NCBI GenBank assembly: GCA_021772215.1
Contig: JAJFMK010000216.1
Location: forward strand, 1 to 6,933
Length of the DNA stretch: 6,933 nucleotides
DNA from: Chlamydiota bacterium
Lineage (GTDB): Bacteria > Chlamydiota > Chlamydiia > Chlamydiales > JAJFMK01
Direction of reading: 5' to 3'
Below are positions 1 to 5,998 of this stretch, piece after piece. Numbering within the stretch: position 1 is the stretch's first letter; each line of letters starts with the position of its first letter. The notes under the pieces are model-generated. The model had not been told where the DNA came from. It saw only the letters and a program-made list of their open reading frames with translations, and did no database searches. The position numbers and the translations under genes were made by a program.

Positions 1-564
1 GCCCAAAATGGAAACTTCCTCGACCTCTGCGCCGGCACAGGCGATATCGCCTTCACCCTCAATTCCCTCGGCGTTCAAACCAAAGAGACCACCCTCCTAG
101 ACTTCTCTCCCCAGATGCTCGAAGTGGCTAAAACTAAATGCCCTAAAAACCTCTCTCCCTCCTACCTCGTCGCCGACGCCTGCCAGATTCCACTCAATGA
201 AAACAGCCAAGACGCTGTCACCATAGCCTACGGCATCCGAAATGTCTCCTCCTCAACGACCTGCTTCCAAGAGATCTTCCGCTGCCTTAAACCTAAAGGC
301 CGCCTCGCCATCTTGGAACTCACACGGCCCTCCAATCCCCTCATCCGTACAGGCCACCGCCTCTACCTCTCCACCCTTCTCCCGCTCATGGGCCGTCTTC
401 TCACCAAAAATGGCGCCGCCTACAGCTATCTCGCCTCCTCCATTCAATCTTTTCCCTCTCCAAAAAGCCTAACCTCTAACCTTCAAGAGGTTGGCTTCCA
501 AAACCCCTCCATAACCCCCCTCCTCTTCGGCACAGCCACCCTCATAACGGCTGATAAAATTTGA
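1..564 (+). CDS. ubiE: Demethylmenaquinone/ubiquinone C-methyltransferase, 3' part (5' end outside window)
   Basis: Class I SAM-dependent methyltransferase of the UbiE/MenG family, which C-methylates the quinone ring late in menaquinone or ubiquinone synthesis. The window holds 187 codons in frame 1 and a TGA stop. Family proteins are usually about 230-250 residues, so roughly the first 50-60, with the Y-D-x-M-N signature, lie upstream. Visible marks, numbered from the window start: SAM-binding motif I LDLCAGTGD (7-15), acidic end of strand beta2 at D34 (LLDFSPQML), post-motif region D71 to V82 with AYGIRNV, then LKPKGRLAILEL and the family-typical YSYLASSIQSFP. The apparent ATG at base 115 is internal, since the SAM motif lies before it. 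The gene is C-rich with many CTC and other C-ending codons, unlike the purine-rich genes downstream. Sequence alone does not settle ubiquinone versus menaquinone. The last 26 codons are duplicated at 1582-1663. Confidence 0.94.
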   Translation, partial: AQNGNFLDLCAGTGDIAFTLNSLGVQTKETTLLDFSPQMLEVAKTKCPKNLSPSYLVADACQIPLNENSQDAVTIAYGIRNVSSSTTCFQEIFRCLKPKGRLAILELTRPSNPLIRTGHRLYLSTLLPLMGRLLTKNGAAYSYLASSIQSFPSPKSLTSNLQEVGFQNPSITPLLFGTATLITADKI

Positions 565-593
565 CCCAAACCCCTCACAATCAACAATCCTCA

Positions 594-615
594 TTTTAAT
601 AATTAATTATTAAAA
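594..615. repeat. Perfect 22-bp AT-only palindrome between ubiE and P1
   Basis: The sequence reads TTTTAATAATT followed by its exact reverse complement, 30 bases after the ubiE stop. In the duplicated leader only the inner 14 bp (AATAATTAATTATT, 1697-1710) stay palindromic. It could be an operator for a dimeric regulator, an AT-rich upstream element for the promoter, or a weak terminator of ubiE. An AT-only stem without a GC core argues against an efficient intrinsic terminator. Confidence 0.6.
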
Positions 616-621
616 TCTTAA

Positions 622-650
622 CCATTATTTAATAACTCCAGATCTATAAT
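622..650 (+). promoter_or_regulatory. Putative sigma70-type promoter of P1
   Basis: A perfect TATAAT -10 box sits at 645-650. Seventeen bases upstream, 622-627 reads CCATTA, a poor -35 match; TTAACC at 618-623 is nearer to consensus but 21 bases away. AT-rich DNA at 594-612 could help as an UP-like element. Transcription would start near 657, leaving a leader of about 30 bases before the ATG. The block 613-654 containing this box is identical in the second leader, which supports function. Confidence 0.65.
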
Positions 651-676
651 AAGGTCAGATAGTAAAAACTATAACC

Positions 677-682
677 GGAGGG
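677..682 (+). promoter_or_regulatory. Ribosome-binding site of P1
   Basis: GGAGGG lies five bases before the ATG at 688. It fixes the P1 start and is conserved exactly at 1776-1781 before P2. Confidence 0.9.
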
Positions 683-687
683 TTATT

Positions 688-1467
688 ATGGGACAAATAG
701 GTGGAGTTGGAGCAGGCTTTGCAACAGCTTGCTCCAATGCGCTGATCGGAGTGCAACAGAGTTGGGAGAGAGGCAAAGCTAGCTTATACAATAGAATTAA
801 TCAAATTTTCGGTACACATTGGGAAATAAAACTAACCGGAACGAATGATAAACAGTACCAAAAACTCCTTACTGCGCTTCGAGCAGCGTCAATAGGTGTC
901 GGGAAAGATCTAAGTGAAGATGTTCGAATCAAGGCAATATTTAAAAAAACAGCAATTGGGTCTGATTTTCGTGCAACCGATATTGAAACTGATACTGAAG
1001 CAGTTAAGCACTTTATCTTTTGTCAAGACGCGGTGATAGCCAAAATGAAAGAAGAGATGATAGGTTCGCATGCAGAAACACAAATGGTACGCGAACAATC
1101 AAAAGCTGCTCAGGCCGATGCATTAGCAGCTATTACGACTGAAGATGTAGAGGGCACTCTTATTAAAATTGTTCAAGAAAGCGACTCACTTAATTTCGTC
1201 GAGCTCAAAAAGCAGGTTCCTCAAGAAGTGCTCGATAAAATCAAAAATTTCGACAAATTACTCCAAACCATTATTAATGACGAGTTAAGTGATCGAAACA
1301 TCGCTAAAAAACAACAAGAAATCGAAGCTGATATTATTTTTGCAGCAAGAAGCCTTAAAAATAAAAGCCTAGATAAACTCGTAGCAGAATTGGAAGAGCG
1401 TTATCCCCATGAAGAAAACTTTGAACTAAGGATTGAAGCTGCAGCTGAGGAGCTACAAACTAAGTAA
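688..1467 (+). CDS. P1: unknown protein, founder-like member of the local paralog family
   Basis: 259 residues of no recognised function. The start is set by GGAGGG five bases upstream and by the conserved MGQIGG N-terminus shared with P2. There is no signal peptide; the first ~25 residues are Gly/Ala-rich and mildly amphipathic. Residues 34-122 match the family N-terminal domain: RINQI (36-40), WEIKLTG (45-51), and CQDAVIAKM (112-120), the last aligning with CQSAVIAKF in P4. Residues 158-177 (IVQESDSLNFVELKKQV) are one copy of the family helical motif, closest to P4 residues 488-507 and 620-639; 217-236 may be a decayed second copy. The rest is charged and helix-rich. It has its own promoter and probably its own terminator, so it is likely a single-gene transcript. 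Sampled GC is low: 35% over bases 961-1020, against 53% over 61-120 in ubiE. Confidence 0.88.
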   Translation: MGQIGGVGAGFATACSNALIGVQQSWERGKASLYNRINQIFGTHWEIKLTGTNDKQYQKLLTALRAASIGVGKDLSEDVRIKAIFKKTAIGSDFRATDIETDTEAVKHFIFCQDAVIAKMKEEMIGSHAETQMVREQSKAAQADALAAITTEDVEGTLIKIVQESDSLNFVELKKQVPQEVLDKIKNFDKLLQTIINDELSDRNIAKKQQEIEADIIFAARSLKNKSLDKLVAELEERYPHEENFELRIEAAAEELQTK

Positions 1468-1491
1468 CCACAAGCTATTGATTTACATAGT

Positions 1492-1525
1492 TATAGGCGA
1501 CCCCACGTGGTTCGTCCTATATTTT
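1492..1525 (+). terminator. Possible intrinsic terminator after P1
   Basis: TATAGGCGA (1492-1500) pairs with TCGTCCTATA (1512-1521) with one bulged T. An inner CC/GG pair extends the stem around an ACGT loop, and TTTT follows at 1522-1525. It begins 25 bases after the P1 stop. The internal loop and short T run make it modest. It would separate P1 from the second promoter and P2. Confidence 0.5.
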
Positions 1526-1581
1526 CTACCCCTTCTAACCATCAACTTGTATCTTATATTCAAATTCTTCGCCTTTAACGG

Positions 1582-1663
1582 TCAAGAGGTTGGCTTCCAA
1601 AACCCCTCCATAACCACCCTCCTCCTAGGTACAGCCACCTTCATAACATCTGATAAAATCTAA
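1582..1663 (+). pseudogene. Remnant of the ubiE 3' end
   Basis: Encodes 26 residues matching the ubiE C-terminus (QEVGFQNPSIT, then GTATFITSDKI) and ends in TAA where ubiE has TGA. Differences from the parent (P to T, F to L, L to F, A to S, plus silent changes) look like drift. An open frame runs into it from 1433, overlapping P1, but its upstream part has no ribosome-binding site and no convincing ubiE similarity. I treat it as a non-functional scar of the duplication that produced the second leader. Confidence 0.9.
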
Positions 1664-1720
1664 CCCAACCCTCTCAAAATCAACATCCCTCAAATTAATA
1701 ATTAATTATTCAAATCTTAA

Positions 1721-1749
1721 CCATTATTTAATAACTCCAGATCTATAAT
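1721..1749 (+). promoter_or_regulatory. Putative promoter of P2 (duplicate of the P1 promoter)
   Basis: TATAAT at 1744-1749 lies in the same setting as in the first copy, with a weak -35 region at 1721-1726 and an AT-rich 14-bp palindrome upstream at 1697-1710. GGAGGG at 1776-1781 precedes the P2 ATG by five bases. P1 and P2 are therefore expected to share transcriptional control unless the few differences between 655 and 671 matter. Confidence 0.65.
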
Positions 1750-1786
1750 AAGGGCAGATAGAAAAAACACTAACCGGAGGGTTATT

Positions 1787-2623
1787 ATGGGACAAATAGG
1801 TGGAATCGGTGCAGCCGTTGCAAACTGCAGCCAAGCACTAGGAAACGCGTGGCAGACTGTAAAGTCCGCCCTCGCGCACAGAGTTAACCAAATAGCAGGT
1901 AAGAGACTGATTGAAGCCGAACTACCAAGGCAGAGTAAAGTCACTGTTGATAATATTACTAAAATCTTAGTAGGGCAGCAAGGCGACTCTCGGAAGATCG
2001 AGGATAGATTTGATGAACTCTATTCAGCACAGAAGGACCATTCACTCGACTACTGCAAAAGCGATTTGAAGAAAATGGTTCTCGCTAATCTACCGATGGC
2101 AAACGAGCAACTAGGTAAAGCGAAAGCATCAACAGCATGGAACAAAATGCCTTTAAACACTCGATTAAAAGTTATCAGTTATATTGAAGGGGAAGGAGCA
2201 ACAAGGCTTCTGAAAGCTGGCAAAAAGGATGATGTAGTGAGGTTTCTTATTGGAATGGTGCCAGAGGAAGTAAAAACATCTCTAGCCAAAGAAGGTAAAG
2301 AACCTATTAGAGCACTTCGCGATCTGTTCAAAGCAGTCATCGATGAACCAAACATATTTAAAGAGGCAAAAGCCAAAGTTGGAAAAGCTCGCTTTGATGA
2401 ATCTACAACATTATCTCAAGAGATGATCGCTGAGAGATTGCTTAACAAACTTGTTAATAAGAACGAAGGTTTCGCAACTGCAGAAGACATCAAACAAGCT
2501 ATCGAAGATGATCAAATTGTATCTGATGAAGAGGATCTAGAGTTTATCAAGAATCACTACAAACTTGTCACTGGTGAACCAAATGAGGCTTTTTTGTCTG
2601 CTCTTAGAAAAGCTATGGAATGA
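1787..2623 (+). CDS. P2: unknown protein, paralog of P1 under a duplicated leader
   Basis: 278 residues, function not recognised. The start is fixed by GGAGGG at 1776-1781 and MGQIGGIGAA, nearly the same as P1. Residues 11-50 still align with P1 (RVNQI.G at 32-38). Beyond that the domain is remote but traceable: residues 57-101 run ITKILVGQQG, then KIEDRFDELY, then DYCKSDLKKMV (88-98), the Cys aligning with the CQSAVIAK helix of P4 and P5. MVPEEVK (157-163) resembles QVPQEVL in P1, and ALRDLFKAV (176-184) resembles DLRDLVSKA in P4. One copy of the family helical motif lies at 218-239 (LVNKNEGFATAEDIKQAI). No signal peptide or membrane segment is evident. No clear terminator follows, so transcription may run on into P3. 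Confidence 0.88.
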   Translation: MGQIGGIGAAVANCSQALGNAWQTVKSALAHRVNQIAGKRLIEAELPRQSKVTVDNITKILVGQQGDSRKIEDRFDELYSAQKDHSLDYCKSDLKKMVLANLPMANEQLGKAKASTAWNKMPLNTRLKVISYIEGEGATRLLKAGKKDDVVRFLIGMVPEEVKTSLAKEGKEPIRALRDLFKAVIDEPNIFKEAKAKVGKARFDESTTLSQEMIAERLLNKLVNKNEGFATAEDIKQAIEDDQIVSDEEDLEFIKNHYKLVTGEPNEAFLSALRKAME

Positions 2624-2631
2624 TCTATTCT

Positions 2632-2662
2632 CTATCTTAGTTCAGATAGGGTGGCTGACTAA
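2632..2662 (+). other. Two mutually exclusive hairpins in the P2-P3 gap
   Basis: CTATCT (2632-2637) pairs perfectly with AGATAG (2644-2649). Alternatively TTAGTTCAG (2637-2645) pairs with CTGACTAA (2655-2662) with one bulge. The arms overlap, so only one can form. No T run follows directly (TTTTT is at 2678-2682), so neither is a standard terminator. It may be an attenuator or processing site, or chance. Confidence 0.3.
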
Positions 2663-2697
2663 GTTCGTCCAATCTACTTTTTACAAAGGTGGTGGCA

Positions 2698-3441
2698 ATG
2701 GTCGGAATTGGGAAAGAGTTTATTTCGAACTTCGTCAAAGCCATGGGGGCTGTTGGCGGGGCTCTTACAGGTCAAAAGAGGTCTCTAGATGAGGGGATCA
2801 GAGCCCTTGGTAGCGATAGTCTCCGGACATCTGAGGCACTTAAGGGTGGAGGAGCAGACCTGCTCTCTCGTGAGATTGCCCAGATGCTGATCGATCAAGG
2901 TGTGGAAGAGGGTGAGGTCGATGCAAAATTTCGTGGAATTTTTAAATATGAAGGCTCTGACGACTCTGATCTAAAGAGCCAAATGAATGAGCTCCTCGGC
3001 ATGGTCAAAGTGGCTATGGCAAAGCTTCGAAGTGGCAAGGATAGAGATGACAGCACAACCTTCGACCTACTTGTGGCTGCCAATACTGACCTCGACCTCT
3101 TCTCTCTATCAGATCTACTGGAGCGCGGCGCTCTGAAAGGTCTCTTTAGGGAGGAACAGTTGGCTCTTTTCGACGCTTACGAAAGAGATCCAGAAGCCAT
3201 TGAAGGGGCCTTTGAAGCGGCTATTGAGAGACAAAAAGAGGACCCCTCTTTCGTTTTTGACCTTATCGTCTCAGCAAACCCTGAATTAGATGAATTTTCC
3301 ATCCCAACCGAGCTTGAAAATAGTGGTCTTAAAGGCCTTTCTCAAAAGAAACAGCGAGAAATTTTCAACCAGTTTAAAAACAATCCGGTCGCTCTTGAAA
3401 AAGCGATCGTTGCTGCTCTGAAGCGGCAAGATAGGAGGTAA
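2698..3441 (+). CDS. P3: unknown helical protein with a 65-residue tandem repeat
   Basis: 247 residues from the ATG at 2698. GTG codons at 2689 and 2692 are possible alternative starts, but AAAGG at 2685-2689 sits eight bases before this ATG and overlaps the first GTG, so the ATG is preferred. The N-terminus (MVGIGKEFISNFVKAMGAVG) looks like an amphipathic Gly/Ala-rich helix without a signal peptide. Residues 57-110 resemble the P2 domain (REIAQMLIDQG and VDAKFRGIF against ITKILVGQQG and IEDRFDELY), so P3 seems a remote family member lacking the RVN and CQ marks. The C-terminal half is two tandem units (121-179, 186-244): FDL[LI]V[AS]AN, LD.FS, LKGL, then a (D/N)P.A..E..AA..RQ tail. The stop is two bases before P4, so the two are probably co-translated. 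Function unknown. Confidence 0.87.
   Translation: MVGIGKEFISNFVKAMGAVGGALTGQKRSLDEGIRALGSDSLRTSEALKGGGADLLSREIAQMLIDQGVEEGEVDAKFRGIFKYEGSDDSDLKSQMNELLGMVKVAMAKLRSGKDRDDSTTFDLLVAANTDLDLFSLSDLLERGALKGLFREEQLALFDAYERDPEAIEGAFEAAIERQKEDPSFVFDLIVSANPELDEFSIPTELENSGLKGLSQKKQREIFNQFKNNPVALEKAIVAALKRQDRR
3058..3429 (+). repeat. Tandem protein-level repeat inside P3 (two units, 65-residue period)
   Basis: The units cover bases 3058-3234 and 3253-3429. Aligned positions include TFDLLVAANTDLD with VFDLIVSANPELD, ALKGL with GLKGL, RDPEAIEGAFEAAIERQ with NNPVALEKAIVAALKRQ. Spacing is constant with no gaps. DNA similarity is low, so the duplication is old or rapidly diverged. Confidence 0.88.
3433..3438 (+). 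promoter_or_regulatory. Ribosome-binding site of P4 inside the last codons of P3
   Basis: AGGAGG forms the final two Arg codons of P3 and lies five bases before the P4 ATG at 3444. The P3 stop at 3439-3441 falls between them, the arrangement expected for coupled translation. Confidence 0.9.
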
Positions 3442-3443
3442 TA

Positions 3444-5987
3444 ATGGGCATGAAAGTTGAAGGTGGTGGTCTCATCCACCAGATTGAACAGTTCTTCGAA
3501 AGGGTTAACCTTAAGGTCGAGTACTATTTAGAAAAGCTAGGCTTTCATTGGGATGTTAAATTAACAAAAGGGAACCTCAAATCTTATGAAGCTGTTGTTA
3601 TTGAACTCAAGAAATCTGACAAAAGCACGTTTACTGTTAGCGATGTGAATCAAGCCTTCCAAGCACTTGGTGAAAAAAAGGAATTAAGCTGGTGTCAGTC
3701 AGCAGTGATCGCAAAGTTTGTGAAAGAGCGATCACAAAGCTCTTTATCCACCAGTTCAGCAGCAGCCACTCCAAAAACGGCTACCTCATCAAGCACAAGT
3801 GGGACATCCGGATCAACTCCCCCTGCAAGGTCGCTGACAGCTCGCGAACCTCCCCTACACTTTAACCTTGGAGATAAAGATCTTCAAAAGAAAAGAGAAG
3901 TTATAGATTGGCTTTCAAAAAACCCAGGTGCTGATAGACAAAGGGTTATAGATTTGATAGAAGAAATGGATCGACCTTATAGTTATAAAAAAGACCTCCT
4001 GAACATTTTCGATCCTTATCTAGAAAAACCAGAAAAGATGACATTTGATTGGTTTTCAATTAAAGCCAAGGAAAAACTTCAAACACTTTTTAAAGATAAT
4101 CCGAAAATCACTCCTGAGGAAATACAGATGGTTCTTCGAGACTATAAGCAAGTAGATGTCCCGTCCGCCCAGAGAGCTTTTATGGATGATGGTGCTATAA
4201 CCCCAGAAGATCTTGATCTTAAAAAGATCACAATTGCACTGGACTATCTTTCGGGAGACTCGAGGCTCAATCAAGCGTTAGCCGATCTTGGCTCAACTAG
4301 CGAAATGACAGAATCCCTCCTCGAAAAGGCGATCAAAGAGAGTTCTGCTGCAGATTATTCTCCTTCTGAAAAGGACAAAGCAGCAGTTGACGCTGTTTTT
4401 CGCTTTGCCACTCGCGAACTCAAAAAGAAACCCGGCCTCACATTGGATGAGCTTAAGCAAGTCAAAACCAAGGGCTTTCAGAATGCACTTGGGCATATAA
4501 AGACTCAATTCAAGAATAGAGGCGTGGATCAATTTCTAGAGCAGGTGCTAGAGCAGGCAAGAGAGAACCTCAAAGAGAAGATTTTCCCAAACCCTCGGGA
4601 TTTGACAGAGGCTGCTATATCTATGGTTCCTGTCGGCCCTATGGGAGTTAGTGAGTTGAATAGTCTCGACCGTCAAATGCATAGAGCTGTCGTTCGACTA
4701 GCGCTGCAAAGGCCTCGTCAATTAGCAAGTCAGCTGATAAATCAGCTCGACAAACCTCTGCGAAGCCATCTGTACGGACGGCTAGACCCTGTGGTTGCTA
4801 TCGACTATGTCAAAGCGGTCCTTGGAAGAGCGAAGAGGATAGCAAAGCTTGAAGAAATAAAGGCGGCTCCAAAAATAGAGGAAATTAACGATGTAAATTT
4901 CCAAATTACAACGTTTGTCAGGAAGAGCGATACGCTAGACTTTGCTACGTTAAAATCTAACCTCCCCGCTGAAATTTCAGCTCAGGAAGACTCTACCGCC
5001 CTCGATTTCATCCTTCACAAGACGATTGATGGAGTCAAAGACTTAAGAGACTTGGTTTCAAAAGCGAGAAGCTGGGGGTATTTTGATGGAGCTGCCGTGA
5101 TGACGGCTATTGCTCGAACAAAAGGCGATCTACAGCTAAGCGTTGATCTGGTAAACCTCTTTGGTGAAAATCCCATTGCGGCTATCGATGAGGAGATGGG
5201 CAGGCAAAAAGGTATAGAGGAGAGCGCTAGAAAAGCTGAATATAAGGCTAAAATGTCAGCACGGATTGCCGAGTTTGATCAAGGAAGAGCAAAAGAGGTG
5301 CTCAAAGAACTTGTCTTCACAAGCGACACACTCGATCTCGAAAAGCTTAAAAGTCAAGTCGACAAAAAAGTGAGCGATGCCATCGGTGAGGGATCGGTTG
5401 ATACACTGCTTAACACCTACATCACAGCCACTCAAGATCTGCGCGCTATGGTCAAGGAGGCTGTGATGAAGGGGTATGCGCAAGCTGAGAGCGTCATGTC
5501 AGCTTCCAAAATGACCGACGCTATGGAGACTGTTTTTGGATCAAACCCAATCAACTATATCGAAAAGGAGCTCCAGAGGCTCACAGCGAATCGCTCCGAA
5601 ACGCTAAAGCAGCGCGAAGACTACAGCAGAAGCTTAAGTAGACTTATTCAAGACAACCCGAACATTGACGAAGATGCCATTAGGTCATCTCTTGGGAAGG
5701 AGGCTGTTGCCTACTTTGAATCTCTAGATAGTCCCCTAGCCGATATTGTCTCTGAATATAGGGAATCGGAAGCAAGCCGCAGGGCAGAAATTAATGATGA
5801 GTTAAGCTCATTTATTGACATCTACGAAAAAGACTACAGCGGAGATTGGGAGACATTCGTAGAAAACGTGTGGGCTGATTACATCCCGATCTCCACGGTC
5901 GCTAAAGAGTTCTTTGGAACTAAAGAGAAACTCTTAGAGGCTATCAAAGAACATAAGAGAGTTATGCCTGAACTTCTAGACGAGTAG
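3444..5987 (+). CDS. P4: large modular repeat protein of the paralog family
   Basis: 847 residues, the largest member; function not recognised. The start is set by AGGAGG five bases upstream. Residues 12-96 form the family N-terminal domain, by eye about half identical to P5 and clearly related to P1: QFFERVN (16-22), WDVKLT (36-41), NLKSYE (44-49), CQSAVIAKFVKE (84-95). A Ser/Thr/Ala/Pro-rich linker follows (97-133), then a long helical region. Six copies of the ~20-residue helical motif occur near 153-173, 212-231, 321-340, 488-507, 620-639 and 731-750 (for example LFKDNPKITPEEIQMVL). The regions 488-590 and 620-713 are a larger duplication. There is no signal peptide or membrane segment. 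The layout suggests an alpha-helical scaffold behind an N-terminal docking domain. A secreted host-directed protein is possible but unproven. Confidence 0.9.
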   Translation: MGMKVEGGGLIHQIEQFFERVNLKVEYYLEKLGFHWDVKLTKGNLKSYEAVVIELKKSDKSTFTVSDVNQAFQALGEKKELSWCQSAVIAKFVKERSQSSLSTSSAAATPKTATSSSTSGTSGSTPPARSLTAREPPLHFNLGDKDLQKKREVIDWLSKNPGADRQRVIDLIEEMDRPYSYKKDLLNIFDPYLEKPEKMTFDWFSIKAKEKLQTLFKDNPKITPEEIQMVLRDYKQVDVPSAQRAFMDDGAITPEDLDLKKITIALDYLSGDSRLNQALADLGSTSEMTESLLEKAIKESSAADYSPSEKDKAAVDAVFRFATRELKKKPGLTLDELKQVKTKGFQNALGHIKTQFKNRGVDQFLEQVLEQARENLKEKIFPNPRDLTEAAISMVPVGPMGVSELNSLDRQMHRAVVRLALQRPRQLASQLINQLDKPLRSHLYGRLDPVVAIDYVKAVLGRAKRIAKLEEIKAAPKIEEINDVNFQITTFVRKSDTLDFATLKSNLPAEISAQEDSTALDFILHKTIDGVKDLRDLVSKARSWGYFDGAAVMTAIARTKGDLQLSVDLVNLFGENPIAAIDEEMGRQKGIEESARKAEYKAKMSARIAEFDQGRAKEVLKELVFTSDTLDLEKLKSQVDKKVSDAIGEGSVDTLLNTYITATQDLRAMVKEAVMKGYAQAESVMSASKMTDAMETVFGSNPINYIEKELQRLTANRSETLKQREDYSRSLSRLIQDNPNIDEDAIRSSLGKEAVAYFESLDSPLADIVSEYRESEASRRAEINDELSSFIDIYEKDYSGDWETFVENVWADYIPISTVAKEFFGTKEKLLEAIKEHKRVMPELLDE
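4905..5213 (+). repeat. Long internal repeat of P4, unit 1
   Basis: Encodes residues 488-590. Landmarks are FVRKSDTLDFATLK, VKDLRDLVSKA, then LFGENPIAAIDEEMGRQ. It matches unit 2 in order and spacing, allowing a few small gaps. The SDTLD segment also matches SDSLN in P1. Confidence 0.8.
5301..5582 (+). repeat. Long internal repeat of P4, unit 2
   Basis: Encodes residues 620-713. Landmarks are LVFTSDTLDLEKLK, TQDLRAMVKEA, then VFGSNPINYIEKELQR. The closing NP.x.IE element resembles the tails of the P3 units, suggesting the same building block with a longer insert. Confidence 0.8.
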
Positions 5988-5998
5988 AGAGAGGTTCT

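Larger units (their letters stand above)
483..716 (+). repeat. Segmental duplication, copy A (ubiE tail, promoter, leader, first codons of P1)
   Basis: Matches 1582-1815 at a constant offset of 1099 with no gaps. I count about 25 mismatches by eye, near 89% identity. Copy A contains the functional ubiE C-terminus, the intergenic palindrome, the TATAAT box, the GGAGGG ribosome-binding site and the first codons of P1. Weaker matching (CCT.TAAC) extends about ten bases to the left. To the right, nucleotide identity fades quickly inside the coding region. Confidence 0.95.
1582..1815 (+). repeat. Segmental duplication, copy B (ubiE scar, promoter, leader, first codons of P2)
   Basis: Partner of 483-716, ungapped, about 89% identical. 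Two runs are free of mismatches: 1712-1753, spanning the TATAAT box, and 1771-1804, spanning the ribosome-binding site and first codons. Together with the terminator-like hairpin this accounts for the 319 bases between P1 and P2. Confidence 0.95.

Noticed and set aside
1511..1570. Possible further ubiE relic upstream of the scar (FVLYFLPLL resembling LYLSTLLPL)
   Set aside because: It would need a deletion of about 48 bases and has little nucleotide support. The same bases form the terminator-like hairpin, so the match is probably chance.
1433..1663. 76-codon open frame overlapping the P1 end and running into the ubiE scar
   Set aside because: It has no ribosome-binding site, starts inside P1, and its only recognisable part is the duplicated ubiE tail. 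It is treated as a chance frame ending in a pseudogene fragment.
2565..2792. Open frame overlapping the P2 end and the P3 start
   Set aside because: It crosses two well-supported genes in another frame, and its protein shows no family features.
4214..4230. Small inverted repeat TGATCTT/AAGATCA inside P4
   Set aside because: 7-bp arms in AT-rich coding DNA are expected by chance, and there is no regulatory context.
4056..4532. Reverse-strand open frames within P4
   Set aside because: They are shadows of P4, with no ribosome-binding sites or recognisable motifs, while the P4 frame carries clear repeats.
4536..4557. 10-bp direct repeat CTAGAGCAGG with a 12-base period in P4
   Set aside because: It encodes LEQ-V-LEQ within a helix. 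It is short and likely a coding coincidence, with no further copies seen.
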